DNA of 59,560 nt, from contig JBBHKE010002882.1 in NCBI GenBank assembly GCA_037447655.1, positions 96,662-156,221 on the forward strand, read 5' to 3'. This DNA comes from Zygnema cylindricum (Eukaryota; Streptophyta; Zygnematophyceae; Zygnematales; Zygnemataceae). The position numbers and the translations under genes are program-made. Each line of letters begins with the position of its first letter. The stretch's first letter is position 1. Below are positions 1 to 12,603 of this stretch, one piece after another. Under the pieces are notes generated by a model. That model made no database searches. It was not told the origin of the DNA and was given only the letters and a program-made list of their open reading frames with translations.

Positions 1-493
1 GATGAGATTTAACGACGGGACGTTAAAATTGTATGTATAAGCGGAAAAAAAAAAGAACAACTGAGTAGAGGGTAAAATGATGTATGTTAAAATTGCAGGG
101 CAGCAATTTAGAGTAGAAAAGTCATTCAAAAGAGTCTTTTGTTTTCGTCCCTTGGAAAGATGTTGCAATTATTGCTGAGGGGAAAAGGCAGAGAGAGGGA
201 GAAAAGAGAGCGGAAGACAGGGAGAGCGAGAGAATGCCAGGTGTCAAAGAAACATGAAGTTTTCATGGAATTGGAAATTTATTCCAAGCTAACCTTTTAC
301 GCATTCAAATTTTGAAGAAACCACGAAACCAAAATACGACCACCATTCCTGAAAAATGTAAATTGTACTTTATCTGACTTTGAAGCAGAAGACCAAACCC
401 ACAGCTTGGCATCTTTGTCTTTTATTACCTTCATCCTCCCACTTTTTTTCTCTTCGCCCTCCCTCTCCCTCCTCCCTTCTTGTTTTTTGTCAG
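1..493. other. 5' flank / probable intron upstream of the sedolisin exon
   Basis: No coding exon could be recognised here. It holds a purine-rich stretch around 188-235 (GA-rich) and, at about 427-493, a long pyrimidine-rich tract ending in CAG, which looks like a strong 3' splice site for the first visible peptidase exon. The missing pro-domain exons of that gene must lie in this stretch unrecognised, or to the left of the window. Confidence 0.5.
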
Positions 494-3400
494 GTCAAAG
501 GACAATCTCTCAGGGCGCCCCAATCAGCGCCATCTGTCCCTCTCTCATTGGTCAAATCTGGTGTTATAAATATCATGGGACTAGACCAAGGATGGCTGTT
601 AAAACCTCGTGGTATCAAAAATTCTTTTGATAAAAGCGACGAAAATAGTTTTCCGCAAGCTGCAGCATCGACGAAAAAATGCACTTTCGATTATGTTCCA
701 AATGGCCTTTCGAATAAAACGCTGTGTGGTTATACAACTGCTCAGGTATGTTATCGTTTTTAGTCGATTTCAAATTTATAACATTTTTGTTGAAATTTTA
801 TTATTACTATTATTATTTTGCATCAAGTTTTAAATGGGCTGGGTTTTTGGGATGGAGTAGACGATTAGGGAAAAATTAGGAAAGGTCCTCAAAAAACATA
901 ACAAAAAGAAAATAAACATGGTATAGAACATCAGAATGTTCAAAGTAGATACTATTTGTTTCCTAACACTATTAACTCTTCTATTTGTTCGTTTGTTTCC
1001 ATTTCCAGAAATTTGTACTGTTGGGTTTTTTGAATGGAATACAGCAGAAGGAGAAAAAAATGAAAATGTTCATTCAGTGTTTTACAAAAAACAACAAAAG
1101 AATTTATATACCTTGAGAACTGTACAAAAACCCAAATTTGTTTACGCTCCTTTTCTTTGTTTCTCCGTTTTGGTTCAGTTGAGAAAAGCGTATGGAATTC
1201 CTTCCAGATTATCTGGAATTAACCAATCTATCGCAATCATTGGAGGCTATTCTTCACCTTTTATGCAAAATGACCTCAATATTTGGTCCGAACAAGCGGG
1301 AATAAATTCCACACTAATTACCCTAATTTCTCCCGATTATAATTATTCTTATCCGGAAGTTGTTTTGAGACCATCAGCGAGCTTCAATCCGAGATGGCAG
1401 CTAGAAGAATCTCTCGACATAGAGGTACAGTACTTGGCATGATTGTTTTTTAACTACCTTCAAATAAATAAATCTAAGGAAAAGAAAAAAAGGAAAGGAA
1501 TCGAGGATGATTTTATGCTTAAAAATGGAAGTCGATATTGGCACTTTTACATGTATCTCAGAGGAGCCATGTCGCGTATTTTTTAACGAATTTGGTTGTC
1601 AGACTAGCTGAAATGAGACCTACATTTCTTGCAGTCGCATTAACAATCTGCGAAAGAAAATCGTGTTTAGTCGTCTCTCCTTGTTGAATTGTCTGTACAA
1701 AATCATTTCACCTTTGCCCGGCCTTTTTTTCTGTTTTAGCATGTCAAGCCGTATGAAATAAAGAATGTTCCGTGAAGAAACTACAGCCGAGACGTCGTCA
1801 AAAGAGCGGGCGTAGGTGCTTTAGAAGGCTATTGTCTGTCAAAAAACATTTTAATAGCCCATAAAGCGGGTACAACTTTTGACTTAAATTTCTAATCTGC
1901 AGGGCCCTAGTGGGACATTTTTCTAGCTCTCAATCAAACTATTTTATTGTGGGTCACTTTGATGACTTAATGTTAAGAGCTTTTCTCATTTTCTTCACAT
2001 GCATGTGTAATTCATTATTTAATTCATAACTTTACACCGGTTGTGACTAGTCATTTTCAGATACCGATCATCAACTCATTTAGACAGTGGTAAAAATTAA
2101 ATGTTAAAACGTTGAGAAGAAGTGAATCGAAAGGAAAGTCAAGATGAACAATCGGTTAATGTTGGAACCTGAAATGAAAGTAAAATTCTACCTCCTTCTC
2201 GTTGTTGTTGCTAAACTTGCAGACGATTCATGGTATTGCTCCAAAAACATCCATTTTCTACTTCGGTACAGTTTCTGCTGCCTTTCCAGATTTTTTTGCA
2301 GCTATAAGTGCCGTTCTGGACTACGGATTGGCATCGATTATTAGTAATTCCTATATTGGTGTTCAACCTCCTCCGTCTTATGTACCTGCTGCAGATACAC
2401 TAGCAATGACTAAGGTGTGTTATTTGAAATCCCCATTTGACGTTCGAGTCTGGGCGTGCTTATCTGTAATTTTTTTTATTTTTTTTCTGATGCAGCTAAG
2501 TGGCTTAACGTTCAATGTTTCTGTTCAATTTAAAAGTTTTAAATGAAGCATTCATGAAAATATATTACCCGTTTTATATCCTTTTTTTTATTTAAATTTG
2601 GAATACGGTCATGTTTAATTTTTAGTTTTTAGTATTTGTTTGTTGACAGCAGTTGATCTCAATCTCTTAATCAACATTTCCTACCTAATCCCTGATGATC
2701 ATGTCGAGGTTTGATAATGTCTTTTTTCAGATGTGTAAACCAATTTATAGTCATGTATTCTTTCGAGTAGACTGTGTGATATCCAGAGTTCAATAACTGA
2801 TATTCAATGTGCAAAATCCAACATTTAATTTTATCTTAGTTTCTCCATCTGTATTGTGAAAAGTACAACGTATATAGAGGTCAAATGTCCAGTGTACGAT
2901 GTTCGAGTTCGATTGTCTGATGGTCAATGTCCAATTTCCCATTTCCAGTCTCCATCATCCAATGCTCAAGGTTCAACGCCCAATGCCCAATAGGGTCTTT
3001 TTTTGATCGCCGGTTTTTAACCTCCGGCTTCCATCCGGTTAATGCAGCCCTTCTCGGACATTCTGGTTCAAGCAGCAGTCCAAGGAGTAGGAGTTTACTT
3101 TGCTTCCGGCGACAATGGAGATGAATCCACTTCAAATCTTTTTGGGGGTCTCCCAGCGACAGGCTATCCCGCGTCAGATCCATGGGCTATCGCAGTTGGA
3201 GGAACTTCACTTGCGATCGACAAAAAGGGAAGGAGAATATTTGAGGTTTATTGGGGAACCTCTATTCAGAATGCGACAGGGGAGAATTTTGTGTATGGAG
3301 GCGGAGGTGGTGTTTCGAGCATTTTCCCACTCCCCTTTTATCAGAAAAGAGGTCCTGCGAAGACTTTTTTGGACAAGTACGGGAAGGGAGTGAGTGGAAG

Positions 3401-4035
3401 AGTGGTCCCAGATATTAGTGCAGATGGCGATCCGGTCACAGGGTGAGTACGAAGAAATAGATAACGAAAGGCAAAAAAAGTGCAAAAAATGTGAAATGTT
3501 GTTTTCCTTTTTGTTCTCAACTATCAACCCGGGCTGTTTTTAGTTAAAAAGCCAACATGTTTTTTAAAATGCTAGCCTCAACACAAATTGACACTTTTCC
3601 CCCATTTTTCCCGTGTTTTTTTTTTCCTTTTGTTTCAGCCTTTTAATCGGTTTCTCTGTTATAAAGTTCGGAAATGGAACCGGTTACTTTGCGAATGATC
3701 AGTTTTATCAACCGGTTTTCGAAAATTCTGTTGCTGCCGGTACTAGTATGTCTTGCCCAATGATGGCCGCTTTTGTCGCTTTAACGCAAGAATTGACCGG
3801 TCGGAAATTTGGGTTTATAAATCCACTTTTATATTCTCTTCCTTCTTCGGCATTCAATGATATTGTTAAGCCAAAAAAACCCATTCGGGTGGGAACCAGT
3901 CGAAACGGAACAATAAGTTTTGCACAAACTTTTAGTCTCAGTTCCGTTTCAGGTTACGATGATTCCACTGGACTTGGTGTACCCAGTTACCGATTCTGGT
4001 CAAAAGCTTTTTGGCGAAAATTGCCAACAGTTTAG
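494..4035 (+). CDS. Sedolisin / tripeptidyl-peptidase-like serine peptidase (family S53), 5' partial, five visible exons
   Basis: Acid-acting serine-carboxyl peptidase of the sedolisin/TPP1 family, expected to be secreted or in the vacuole. Inferred exons: 494-745, 1179-1424, 2223-2414, 3048-3442, 3639-4035. All have AG/GT borders, the phases agree, and they give about 493 codons to a TAG stop. Exon 1 resembles the end of the pro-domain (VPLSLVKSGVINIMGLDQ). Exon 2 ends LEESLDIE, matching the E-x3-D catalytic Glu/Asp pair. Exon 3 starts THIS-like text in the family position IAPKTSIFYFGT. Exon 4 carries FASGDNGD with the oxyanion-hole Asp. Exon 5 carries the serine motif AGTSMSCP, where family members more often read GTSASxP, and then FNDIV and GYDDSTGLG, the usual calcium-site region. 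The N-terminal roughly 100-150 residues and signal peptide are not seen. No internal stop occurs in the joined frame, so it may be functional. Known S53 members are mostly bacterial, fungal, protist and animal. Its presence among plant-type elements is unusual. Confidence 0.85.
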
Positions 4036-4790
4036 TCTATTTCGGGCTGAGTTTATTTTTGGTTGAGTTTATTTGCTGGTTTGGTTTATTTTGGTGGAGA
4101 TGCTTTAAATCTTTATAAAGCATTTTTTTGGGGTTTTTCTTGTCATCAGGTAGAGGTAAAAGTGATAAAAAGCGGTTCAATTTTTAGTTGTAGAATCTGC
4201 TGTATGAGCTCGCAGAAAATCATGTCTAAAACCTTTTTGAATTCCCAAATAAAGTGACGAGAACGGAGATTTCACTTAAGAAAAGAAAGCCGTTTTAGGC
4301 TTTGACTAGTCAGCAACTCCTGAGTGTATTTTCTAATAAATTTTGCTTGGAACGAACTGTTTGAGTTTCTGTTGAGCTTTTTCTTTTTCAAATTTATAAT
4401 TTCACTATTATTATAGGACATTCATAGTTTGAACAAATAATTCGTCGCACAAATATTCAAATGTTTACAATTATTTTGTTTTTCTTAGTTTATTTTACTT
4501 TTTAGCAGCGACCTCTACCCTTTCTCCTTTTGTCTGTGTGAAAATGCTAATTTTGTCATGCTTGAATGTTTTACACCTTTTTTAGGGTTTTTACGGGTGA
4601 CTACATTTGTTGCAAGTTTCATAATTTCTTCACGGTTTGATGTATTGGTGATTGAAAAATTGCATATGCGAAATTAATAATCAGAAATAGGTTTAGAAAT
4701 AATGATTGCAGCATAAAAATAAAATTATAATGCTATATGATACGAATTCATTTGTGTGTGAATTGAATTAACTGAGAAAAGGTGAAGGAA
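4036..4790. other. 3' flank of the peptidase gene, no further gene seen
   Basis: AT-rich sequence. AATAAA-type hexamers occur near 4247 and 4336 and are plausible poly(A) signals for the peptidase gene. Nothing else was recognised. Confidence 0.4.
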
Positions 4791-7259
4791 TTAACGATTA
4801 GAAACTCTTTGAGGAGTTACCTTCAATCTCAATTGTTGAATCGGATTCGAAGAGGTTGTAATTTGCGAAGGTTGTGGTGCTTGTAACTTCTCCACTTGCA
4901 AAGATTGAAAGGCTGAGTCGATTGAAAGGTTGAGTCGATTGAAAGGTTGATGTTCGACTGAGGATAACGGAAGTCTGAACTCGAATGGAAATTAGCGTGG
5001 ATGACGAAGGCTCCACTTCATGTTCCCTGCTTGGAATACGTAGAGTTTGTGGAGACCCACTTTCCAATTCTTCCTGATTGTTAAAGGGAACAGTGACAGT
5101 CTTTGATTCTTCATATCAACGGTCAAAACTACCCGTCACATCTGAACTACTTTCTTTCCCTTCATCTACAACTTTCTTTCCCTTCATCTACATCACATCT
5201 CATCTAACATGAACTTTTGTGTAATTGCGTCATGAATTCTATAAATTTTCTATTTATGTCATAAATTACAAAGACACCAGTCCAACTCTTCTTGTCAAAT
5301 TTCTTTATACTCTGTGTTGGGATGTGAACAACGGTTTTGCTTTAAAAAACTTTAAAATCTTTAACATTTGGTTTAAAGCCTGACCAAGCTTCTTCAGGGG
5401 TCATATCTTTGAGAGACGTATTTGGAGAACGGTTTTTCAAATAAACTGCAGATGAATAGCTTCAGCCCATAGGCTTTGATTGAGTTTTGCACTATGTACT
5501 AAATGACGTGCAATCTAAGCCAAAGTTCTGTTAAGCCTTTCTTGATACTCCGTTTTGCTGCGGACTATATGCTGCAATGAATTCTTGCTGTATCCCCTAA
5601 GTTTTGCAGTTTTCCTTAAAAGCATCGGAGATATATTCCCCCCTGTTATTCGACCTTAAAATCTGGATCCGTTCTCGTGCTTAGTTTTCTACCGTAGTTT
5701 TAAACTCTCTAAATTTCTCAAGAGCTTCTCTCTTAGATTTCATAAAATACACCCATACTTTTCTACTTCACTCATCCGTAAACGTGATAAAAAATGTAGA
5801 ACCCACAAGACTTATTGTGTGAGGAACGCTCAAGTCATAATGAATAAGCTCCAATTTTCTTCTATGTTTAGGTTCATCATCTTTATGAAAAGGAAGCCGT
5901 CTTTGGTTACCTTGAGCACATCCTTCACACATCTTAAGGTTGTTTTTGGCGTTGACATCCTCAAGTCCTCGGACCATCTTCTTTTTGATGAGTTGTTTGA
6001 GATTGTGCTCTCCCAGATGACCAAATCATTGATGCCATAGCTCCAAAATTTGTGCTTCTTTGCTGAAATTCATATGTGAATCTTCATCATTCAAATGTAG
6101 AACAAAATGATTCCCTTTCGGATATCCACGAGCGATTAGCTTTCCCTCATTTGTGATTTCACACTGTTCATTTTTCTTTTTCTCAAATTCGACTTTCAGT
6201 CCACTCCTCATAGCATGCATTACATTGAAAAGGTTATGCTTTAAACCTGGTAAGTATAAAACTTCTTTTAGATGCCCTTCATTACTACTAGTATCACAGT
6301 AGTACAATCCGTCAAGGACTATGTAATGTTGTGAGAGAAAAAAAGATGGACTACTTATTACACATATGATGAGACGCTCCAGAATCTATAATCCATTTGC
6401 TTTTCTGAACATTTGACGGTGTGAAAAAAAATTTAGTCTCATCTTGAATGTTCATGGCAAATGATTGTTTGCTCTGTTTGTTTTTGTCTTTGCTACGACA
6501 AACTGAAGTCGTATGAACTAGTTTTCCACAACATAACAATCAATTGTTTTCTTAAAGTTTTCATTCTCTTTATTTTTGAATATACAGTGCGTAGCAGTGT
6601 GATGTTTGGCTTTTCCAAATATATCACAAGCAGTTACTCACTCACTCTGTGCGTTTTACTGACTGTTTGCCTTTGGCATAAAAAGCTGCATTTGACTTTT
6701 TTTCCTCATTTCTTTTAATTTCACTTCTTCCTGAATAAAATGTTGACATACTGCATCAAAGTCTACAGTAGGTTGACTTTTCAAAGCCTTGATCATCATA
6801 ATATAATGTGATGGCAATGACCTAAACAATGTGAGGATCAAATCATCATCATTCAATTTTGTGGCAAGGTAACTGTAACTTAAGCTCTTTCAGTCTATTG
6901 ATATGGGTTTCCATAGTATCTCCACTCTCCATATTAAAGTCCATCAATTTGTTCTATAATTGCATAATATCGTACGCATTAGTTGCTCATGTACAGTCTT
7001 TAGTTTATCCCACATAGCTTTAGGTTTATCAAATTCCACATGTAAAAGGAGATTGTCTTCCACTGCTAGAAAAATTAATGTATATGCCTCTTCTTCCCTT
7101 CTATCATATCGTGCTGCCGCTAGAGCTTGAGTAGGTTTATGTTCAATGTCTGCTACAATACCCCAATAATTTAAAAATTTTAGAATTCGGGTCGTATTAG
7201 CTTTCCAGAGTAAATATTTACTACCATTAAATTTTTGGGTGTTTGTAATTTTACCTAAA
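4791..7259 (-). pseudogene. Copia retrotransposon remnant G: gag, protease, integrase (5' half only)
   Basis: Decayed Ty1/copia internal region read from right to left. About 6656-6856 encodes a gag (UBN2-type) piece with LFRSLPSHY. 6351-6539 encodes a damaged zinc knuckle (CGKLVHTTSVC, first Cys lost) followed by the aspartic protease motif WIIDSGASHHMC. 6026-6307 encodes the region up to the GAG-pre-integrase segment (LPGLKHNLFNV). 5768-6024 encodes integrase with CEGCAQGNQRRLPF. About 5300-5700 is further integrase with stops. 4798-5067 reads as the acidic linker after integrase. Reverse transcriptase and RNase H are absent, and the copy simply stops near 4790. It contains many frameshifts and stops, so it is inactive. 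Confidence 0.8.
4903..4952. repeat. Short tandem repeat, about 18-bp unit
   Basis: A unit close to TTGAAAGGTTGAGTCGA is repeated about two and a half times inside the linker part of copia remnant G. Confidence 0.6.
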
Positions 7260-7271
7260 GCTCCGATACCA
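7260..7271 (-). other. Primer-binding site of copia remnant G
   Basis: On the - strand this reads TGGTATCGGAGC, one base from the usual plant initiator-tRNA-Met site TGGTATCAGAGC, and it directly abuts the LTR. It fixes the element's orientation and the inner LTR border. Confidence 0.8.
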
Positions 7272-7814
7272 AGTTGAGATTATGAAAAGAAGGCCATAGG
7301 ATCGTTCAATTACAAGACTAGAAGCTAAGGAAACGACTCTCTATGTGAGAAGATTGGCTTAGTTACTGAACAAGGAAGAAAATTGATTAATTACACGACA
7401 AAATAAGCTCTCGGTGCTATGGTAGTAGTAAAGAGAAAATAAAGAGAATCATTCAGTTGATTGATGATTCATTTTCAATGTGAACATGAGTACATTATAT
7501 ATTTCTAGATGAAGTAGGTACTACGCTACTTGTCTTTCACGTAAAGAAGTACAATCATAACTTGTGAACTACGTAAACGAATCAACGACCGTAATTCACT
7601 ACGTGACGTTCACTCAAAATTTGTGACGACTAAACTTGCCGTACACTACAAGTAGACAACTACATTTCATCAAATGTTGACGTCTACGTAAATGTTCCTT
7701 GACGTCTATTCAACTATACCAAACCGTATAAGACTTACTTGACTTATTGTTCACTCAAAGTTGACTAAGTTTGACATCTGGTCCTTAACACGAAATTGAC
7801 ACATAATTCTAACA
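7272..7814 (-). mobile_element. 5' LTR of copia remnant G
   Basis: About 543 bp, clearly homologous along its length to the LTR at 17394-18035 (shared landmarks GTAGGTACTACGCTACTT and AATTACAAGAC). It ends on the + strand with TCTAACA. The inner end has lost the TG dinucleotide (AG instead). The two copies belong to one family, but their internal halves differ: G keeps the 5' half and F keeps the 3' half. Confidence 0.75.
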
Positions 7815-9605
7815 GTAAAGTCAAAGACTTAGCATTTGGAACTCTAACTCTGTTCCTTGTATTTAGTGTGCATCAAACGATTCATACAAATTCCCTTTAG
7901 TAATTTACAAATGTGTATTATTACACTAAAGCTTTTTTTACTCATTCACTTAGAGCACTTTAGTTCGGGTGTGTCTTCTTGTGCCAAAGTTAGGGTTTTT
8001 TTTGTCTTTTTCCACCAAAATTTAGCACCGTACCGCTTAAGTTACAACCGTAGAATTAAATGGGAAAAATGAAAGTACAATTTGCGTCATCGTCGAACTT
8101 AAAATGTACGACAAGTTGCCATCTTTTCTTTTTCGACCTAACGACTACGTCAAGAAACGTAATCTTAAAACTTTATTTTAAAACACATCGGCATTTTATT
8201 GCTAAACAAATAAGTACGTACATTCGCACATGTCAATTTTTTTTGAAATTTTAAAAGGATTTTGAGCGACGAGGTAACGTACATGATTTGCTATGGTTTG
8301 TCTGTTTGCGTTCAAGTACAAAACTTACTTTGTTTTGTTCATTTGACTTCAGTATATTTTTTGCAGGGAGACTCAAGATTCCCTTGCTATTTTCACAACA
8401 ATTGGATAGGAGACGCAATGGTAAAAGGCATTTTCTTCAACCATGAAATGGCACACGCACGAAGACGTTACGTGTACAATGTCACAAAAAGATGCGCCGT
8501 CACAAGCATATACAAAAAAACGTGCGTCATCACAGATTGTGGAAGTTGACGATCGTCAAAGGCATTGTCGACGTATGCAATTGTCACACCCTTAAGCAAC
8601 AACTTTGTTGTTATGCATTGGGACACTTGAAAATCGTGTATGAAGAATCTACGCTAAAATACAAAGTAATTTCTCTGAGTTACAAGTACATAGAGACATA
8701 CGCTTGTATTTTTTTTTTTAATTTTTCCCTATTAAGTCGCTACATTAGATAATTCGTCTCGGAAAGTAAGTCAACTAAATTATGTATAATTAGAATTTTC
8801 TTGATAGAAAACATCACTTTAAAACCGATACAAGAATCTTTTGCTCTCTATTTCCCTCACATTCATTCCTTATGTAGACTTTTCTTTCCCTAAAGTATGG
8901 CATCATTTTCTTCACTTGCAATTATCGCATCCTTTGCCACATGATTTAAAGGTCACGGGCACTAGTTGCACACGCTTATAGGACATTACCTTAAATACTA
9001 AATTTTGTAGAGTTGGTGCCCACTAATTGTTGGGCTAACCAAAGAAGGTTGCTAAGAAGATTTTGCATAAGTATAAGGCAAACGCATCCAAACATTTCAT
9101 AATTTTTTTTCCTCAACCCTTAAATCCATTCGAATCTCCCCAGTACATTTGATGGGTACTTACGCACTAAAGTTTGCGTGGAATACGCACCAAAAGTTGA
9201 GTACGCATAAAACTTAGCTTAGGGTGCGTCTCCATGTGCCAAAGTAAGAGTTTTTCTTGTCGTTTTCCTTTAAAACTGAGAACCGTGCCATGTAAGTTTC
9301 AATTGTACAAAAAAATAAAAGAAAAATATAGTACATCTTGCGTCATCGTCAAATATCGGATGTACTATATGTTGTCGACTTGTGTCTTTAGACCCACGGC
9401 CACGCCAAAAAACAATATCTTCAAACTTTTCTTTAAATCACATGGGCGATGTGTTTTAAAACAAAGAAATTCCCATGGCCACCAGTGCGTCCCCATTGGC
9501 TGCCGCCTCGTCCACCATTTCGTCCTTCGCAGCCATGTCCACCTTGAGGATCACCTCGTCGGCCGCCGCCACCATTGAGTCTCGAGAGACAATGCGCCGA
9601 GACGT
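7815..9605. other. Gene-free stretch with a diverged direct repeat
   Basis: No recognisable gene. Two stretches, about 7965-8215 and 9225-9465, are related in the same orientation. They share GTGCCAAAGT, TTGCGTCATCGTC and a final AAACACAT-like part, with many substitutions. The roughly 1 kb between them is AT-rich. This could be an old LTR pair around a lost element or a segmental duplication. I saw no PBS or PPT. Confidence 0.4.
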
Positions 9606-10268
9606 TATTGGTTTTAGGAGTTCACCCTAGCCCCTGGCCAAGGGATAGGGTAGATAAACCTAAAATATACACTAGGAAGTAGTGTCGTTTATGTGGCTCA
9701 CAAGGGTTTAGAGTTGGGAGTAGAAATAGATGTAGACAATAGAACAGACAGGTTTAAACAGCTTTTTAATGGAATTATAGAAGTATAAGTTACAATTGTC
9801 TCAAGGACATTCTCTATCTAATATAGTTGGATTCTCCTCCTATGACTATTCGTCTAATCTCTATAATCTGTATGATCTCTGTGATCTCTGTACAATGTGT
9901 TTGTATGAATAAAATGCTAAAACACCATTGCTTAAACAACTTGCTATCCTGTGATATGATGTGTGAGAGAGATAGATCTTTGCCTATGCACTGATCTCTA
10001 TTTGTACATGTGCACTCCAATCTGAATGCTGAATGTGTGCACCGTGTGGTCCAATGACTACACGCCAAAATAGGTAATGTCAGCCGTCGGTGGCCGCTCC
10101 CAAATATGCGTCAGAGTTTCCGCCAAAAATGTCTGTCGTGGAATCGTCACTCGATTTCGTTCGATTCGATCTTGCCGTCAGTACAATATCGGCGATCCGA
10201 TTTCCGTACATAATATCGGCCCTCCGATATCCTTAAATAATATCGTCCGAGATCGTCTAAAATCAATA
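9606..10268 (-). mobile_element. Copia-type LTR (family I), 3' LTR position
   Basis: 663 bp, roughly 90% similar by eye to the solo LTR at 14434-15139. It starts TATTGGTTTTAG and ends AAATCAATA on the + strand. It is followed at once by CTCCCACTCGAG, whose reverse complement is the polypurine tract CTCGAGTGGGAG, so this is a 3' LTR of a - strand element whose internal region lies to the right. Confidence 0.75.
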
Positions 10269-12588
10269 CTCCCACTCGAGCTCGTGTCGATGTTTCCCTC
10301 GCTCCTCGATTTCATCGAATCTGTAATATGCGATTGGCGATTTAATGGTACTGTACTTGCCGTGCTCCTCGATTTCTGGGAATCGTTAATTTGCGATCGC
10401 CGCTTTAATGGTACTGTACCTGCTTGAAAAATATTTCTGTACATTTTGTACCCTGCAAAATCTGCGATTTTGTTAGTCCCGAAAAGATTTTGTTCCACGT
10501 AGTATTTCGGTCCGTTGGAGCCACTTGTGGTCCTTAAAATTTTGTCTCGTCGTACGTGGACCGAGATGAATCTTTTGCCGTACAAGGGAATTGCGCCGCT
10601 GGCGACTTTGTCCTTTGTTACTAACTCGTCACTCGAATTACTTGACGTGTAATCCTCTCCGTTCGTGCGATCCTCGAAATATAAAGTACGTCTGATCGTT
10701 GGTGAATTTCGGCCGTTGATTTTACTGTCGCGAAGTAATCCGATTTCGACGTCGCAAAGCGTCGCGTGATCAAATTGTCGTCGCTTGACCAATTTTGATC
10801 GTTCGACGCATGAACGTGCGGCCACGAGGACGTCGCTCGAATTGTTCGACCGTACTTTTTGTTCGCGGCATTTGGATATAACGAAATCAAGTCAAGTGGT
10901 ACGGTACCAACTTTACCGATAGAAATGATTTGACCATTAGCGACCGTAATTATTTTTGGTACAGTCAAGGAGTGCATTTCATCGAAACGTGTGTCGTCCG
11001 TATATACCTGATGCGATGCGCCGGAGTCAATAATCCACTCCTTGTAATTTTGCGTTTCGAATGATGTAGATTCATTGGTGACACAGCCTGGAGAAAGTAA
11101 TCGGTCTTTTGTCTCTCTCTTCGTTTTCCCCAACGAAGTGGCCATGGCCGCCGAATCGGCCACCACGTCCACCGCGCCCCCCGTTGTCAAATCGGCCACC
11201 GCCACCTCCACCGAATCTTCCACCGCTGCCGTCGTGGCCGCCACCGCCGTCAGATTTTGCGTAGCATTGGGGACTAATATGTCCCCATTTCCCGCAATAA
11301 TGGCATTATTTTTCCTTATCCTGGCATGAGAAGGACATTTGGCCAGCTTTATTGCATCGAAAACACATGACATCCGATTGATCTTAGAAAGGAGGTTGAC
11401 CTAGAAAGTTTCCCCTCCTATCGGTGCTCTTTCCCCTTCCCCTAGATCCGCCTCCTCTTCCTCTTCCCCCTCTTCCCCCACGGAGAAAATGAAGATCCGC
11501 AAGTTCTTGGGAAGATGTATTCAGAGATCCACCCGAGGCCGAAGCTTTAGGAGGACCTCCACGATTTTTCTCGGTTATCTTTAGATAATTCACAATAAAT
11601 TCATAACTCGGGTTAGTTTGCGTCCAAAGAATTTCCTTGAGGTAAATAAGGTTATCAGGTAAAGTACTGACGAGGCCGATCACCTTATCTTCCTCTATAA
11701 TAATTCGAGAGTTGCTCCACAATAATTTTATATCGCTTGCTTGTATCATCAATCGATTCGCTAGACTTTATTTCAAATTGGATAAAGTCCGTGTAAGCAT
11801 ATTGCCCTTTATTTTGGAGTCCCATCTCAAATTGGCCTTCAAGCGCCTTCCAACACTCATGCGCCGTATCTCGGGTAAGGAAATGATCATGCACCGACGA
11901 GGTGCAAGATTGCATGAGGTCGTTGATAGCGGCAAGATTTTTCTTTTTCCAAAGGCGGCGAGCCTTCAGATCGTCAATCGGCGTATTCTCCTCCCCGTTT
12001 GCTATCTTCCAAAGGTGTCGAAAGATAAGTTGTGCCTTAATATATTTCTTCCATATTTGATAGTTAGATCCGTTGAAGAGGACAATCTTCCCAGGCATGG
12101 AAGGGATCGGTAACCCATCATCGGATTCATAATCAAGATCCGTGTCGTTATTGATCACAAATTTCCCTTTTCGGAGAGCCTCCCTCAAGACATCGTCATT
12201 CTAGACCCCTCCATCCAAAGCGATCTCCAACGAATTCAAGATCGGATCCTCCTCCTCCTACTTGAACTTCCCCTTTTGATTGGCATCCATGATCGTTTGA
12301 TCTACAAGAGTGAGAAAGCCGTCAAATAACTCATTGAGGCGATCTTCAATCAATACCACCCCTTCTTGTTGCTCTTCCTCCTCTTATGGAAGTGGGTTGG
12401 AGGGTGAAGCCTTTTCAAACGCATCACCTCCAAAGTTGAAATCTTTCGCAGTTGAATTGACCAGATCCTGCAGATCCGATAGATCTAGATTAGGAGCCGC
12501 AACGGGAGACGGTGTAGAGGTTGACTTTTTATTCTTTCCCCCCATGGCGAGAAGACTTGCCACCTTGAAAGCTCGTGATGAGCAAACT
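10269..12588 (-). pseudogene. Copia remnant H: gag and protease joined to a non-pol 3' region
   Basis: Read from right to left. The gag start (about 12546) begins MGGKNKKSTSTPSP. At 11685-12188 the UBN2-type gag has FNGSNYQIWKKYIKAQL and CWKALEGQFE. 11384-11752 continues gag and ends in an RGG-rich, RNA-binding-like tail. 10621-11373 holds a frameshifted zinc-knuckle region and the protease motif EWIIDSGASHQVYTDD. After a segment reading VGTVPLDLI (about 10890) similarity to copia stops. No integrase, RT or RNase H is present. About 10301-10430 contains two direct copies of a roughly 62-bp unit. The piece looks like an internally deleted, non-autonomous copy, or a junction of two elements. 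Confidence 0.75.
10301..10430. repeat. Two direct copies of a ~62-bp unit
   Basis: Each copy contains CCTCGATTTC, GGAATC-like and TTTAATGGTACTGTAC segments. They lie just inside the 3' LTR of remnant H. Confidence 0.6.
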
Positions 12589-12589
12589 A

Positions 12590-12601
12590 GCTCCGATACC
12601 A
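12590..12601 (-). other. Primer-binding site of copia remnant H
   Basis: The - strand reads TGGTATCGGAGC (initiator tRNA-Met type), two bases from the LTR border at 12604. Confidence 0.8.
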
Positions 12602-12603
12602 AT

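Noticed and set aside
936-1178. Upstream extension of peptidase exon 2 to the Met at 936
   Set aside because: Family similarity begins exactly at LRKAYGI after a good 3' splice site at 1178; the upstream part has no S53 features.
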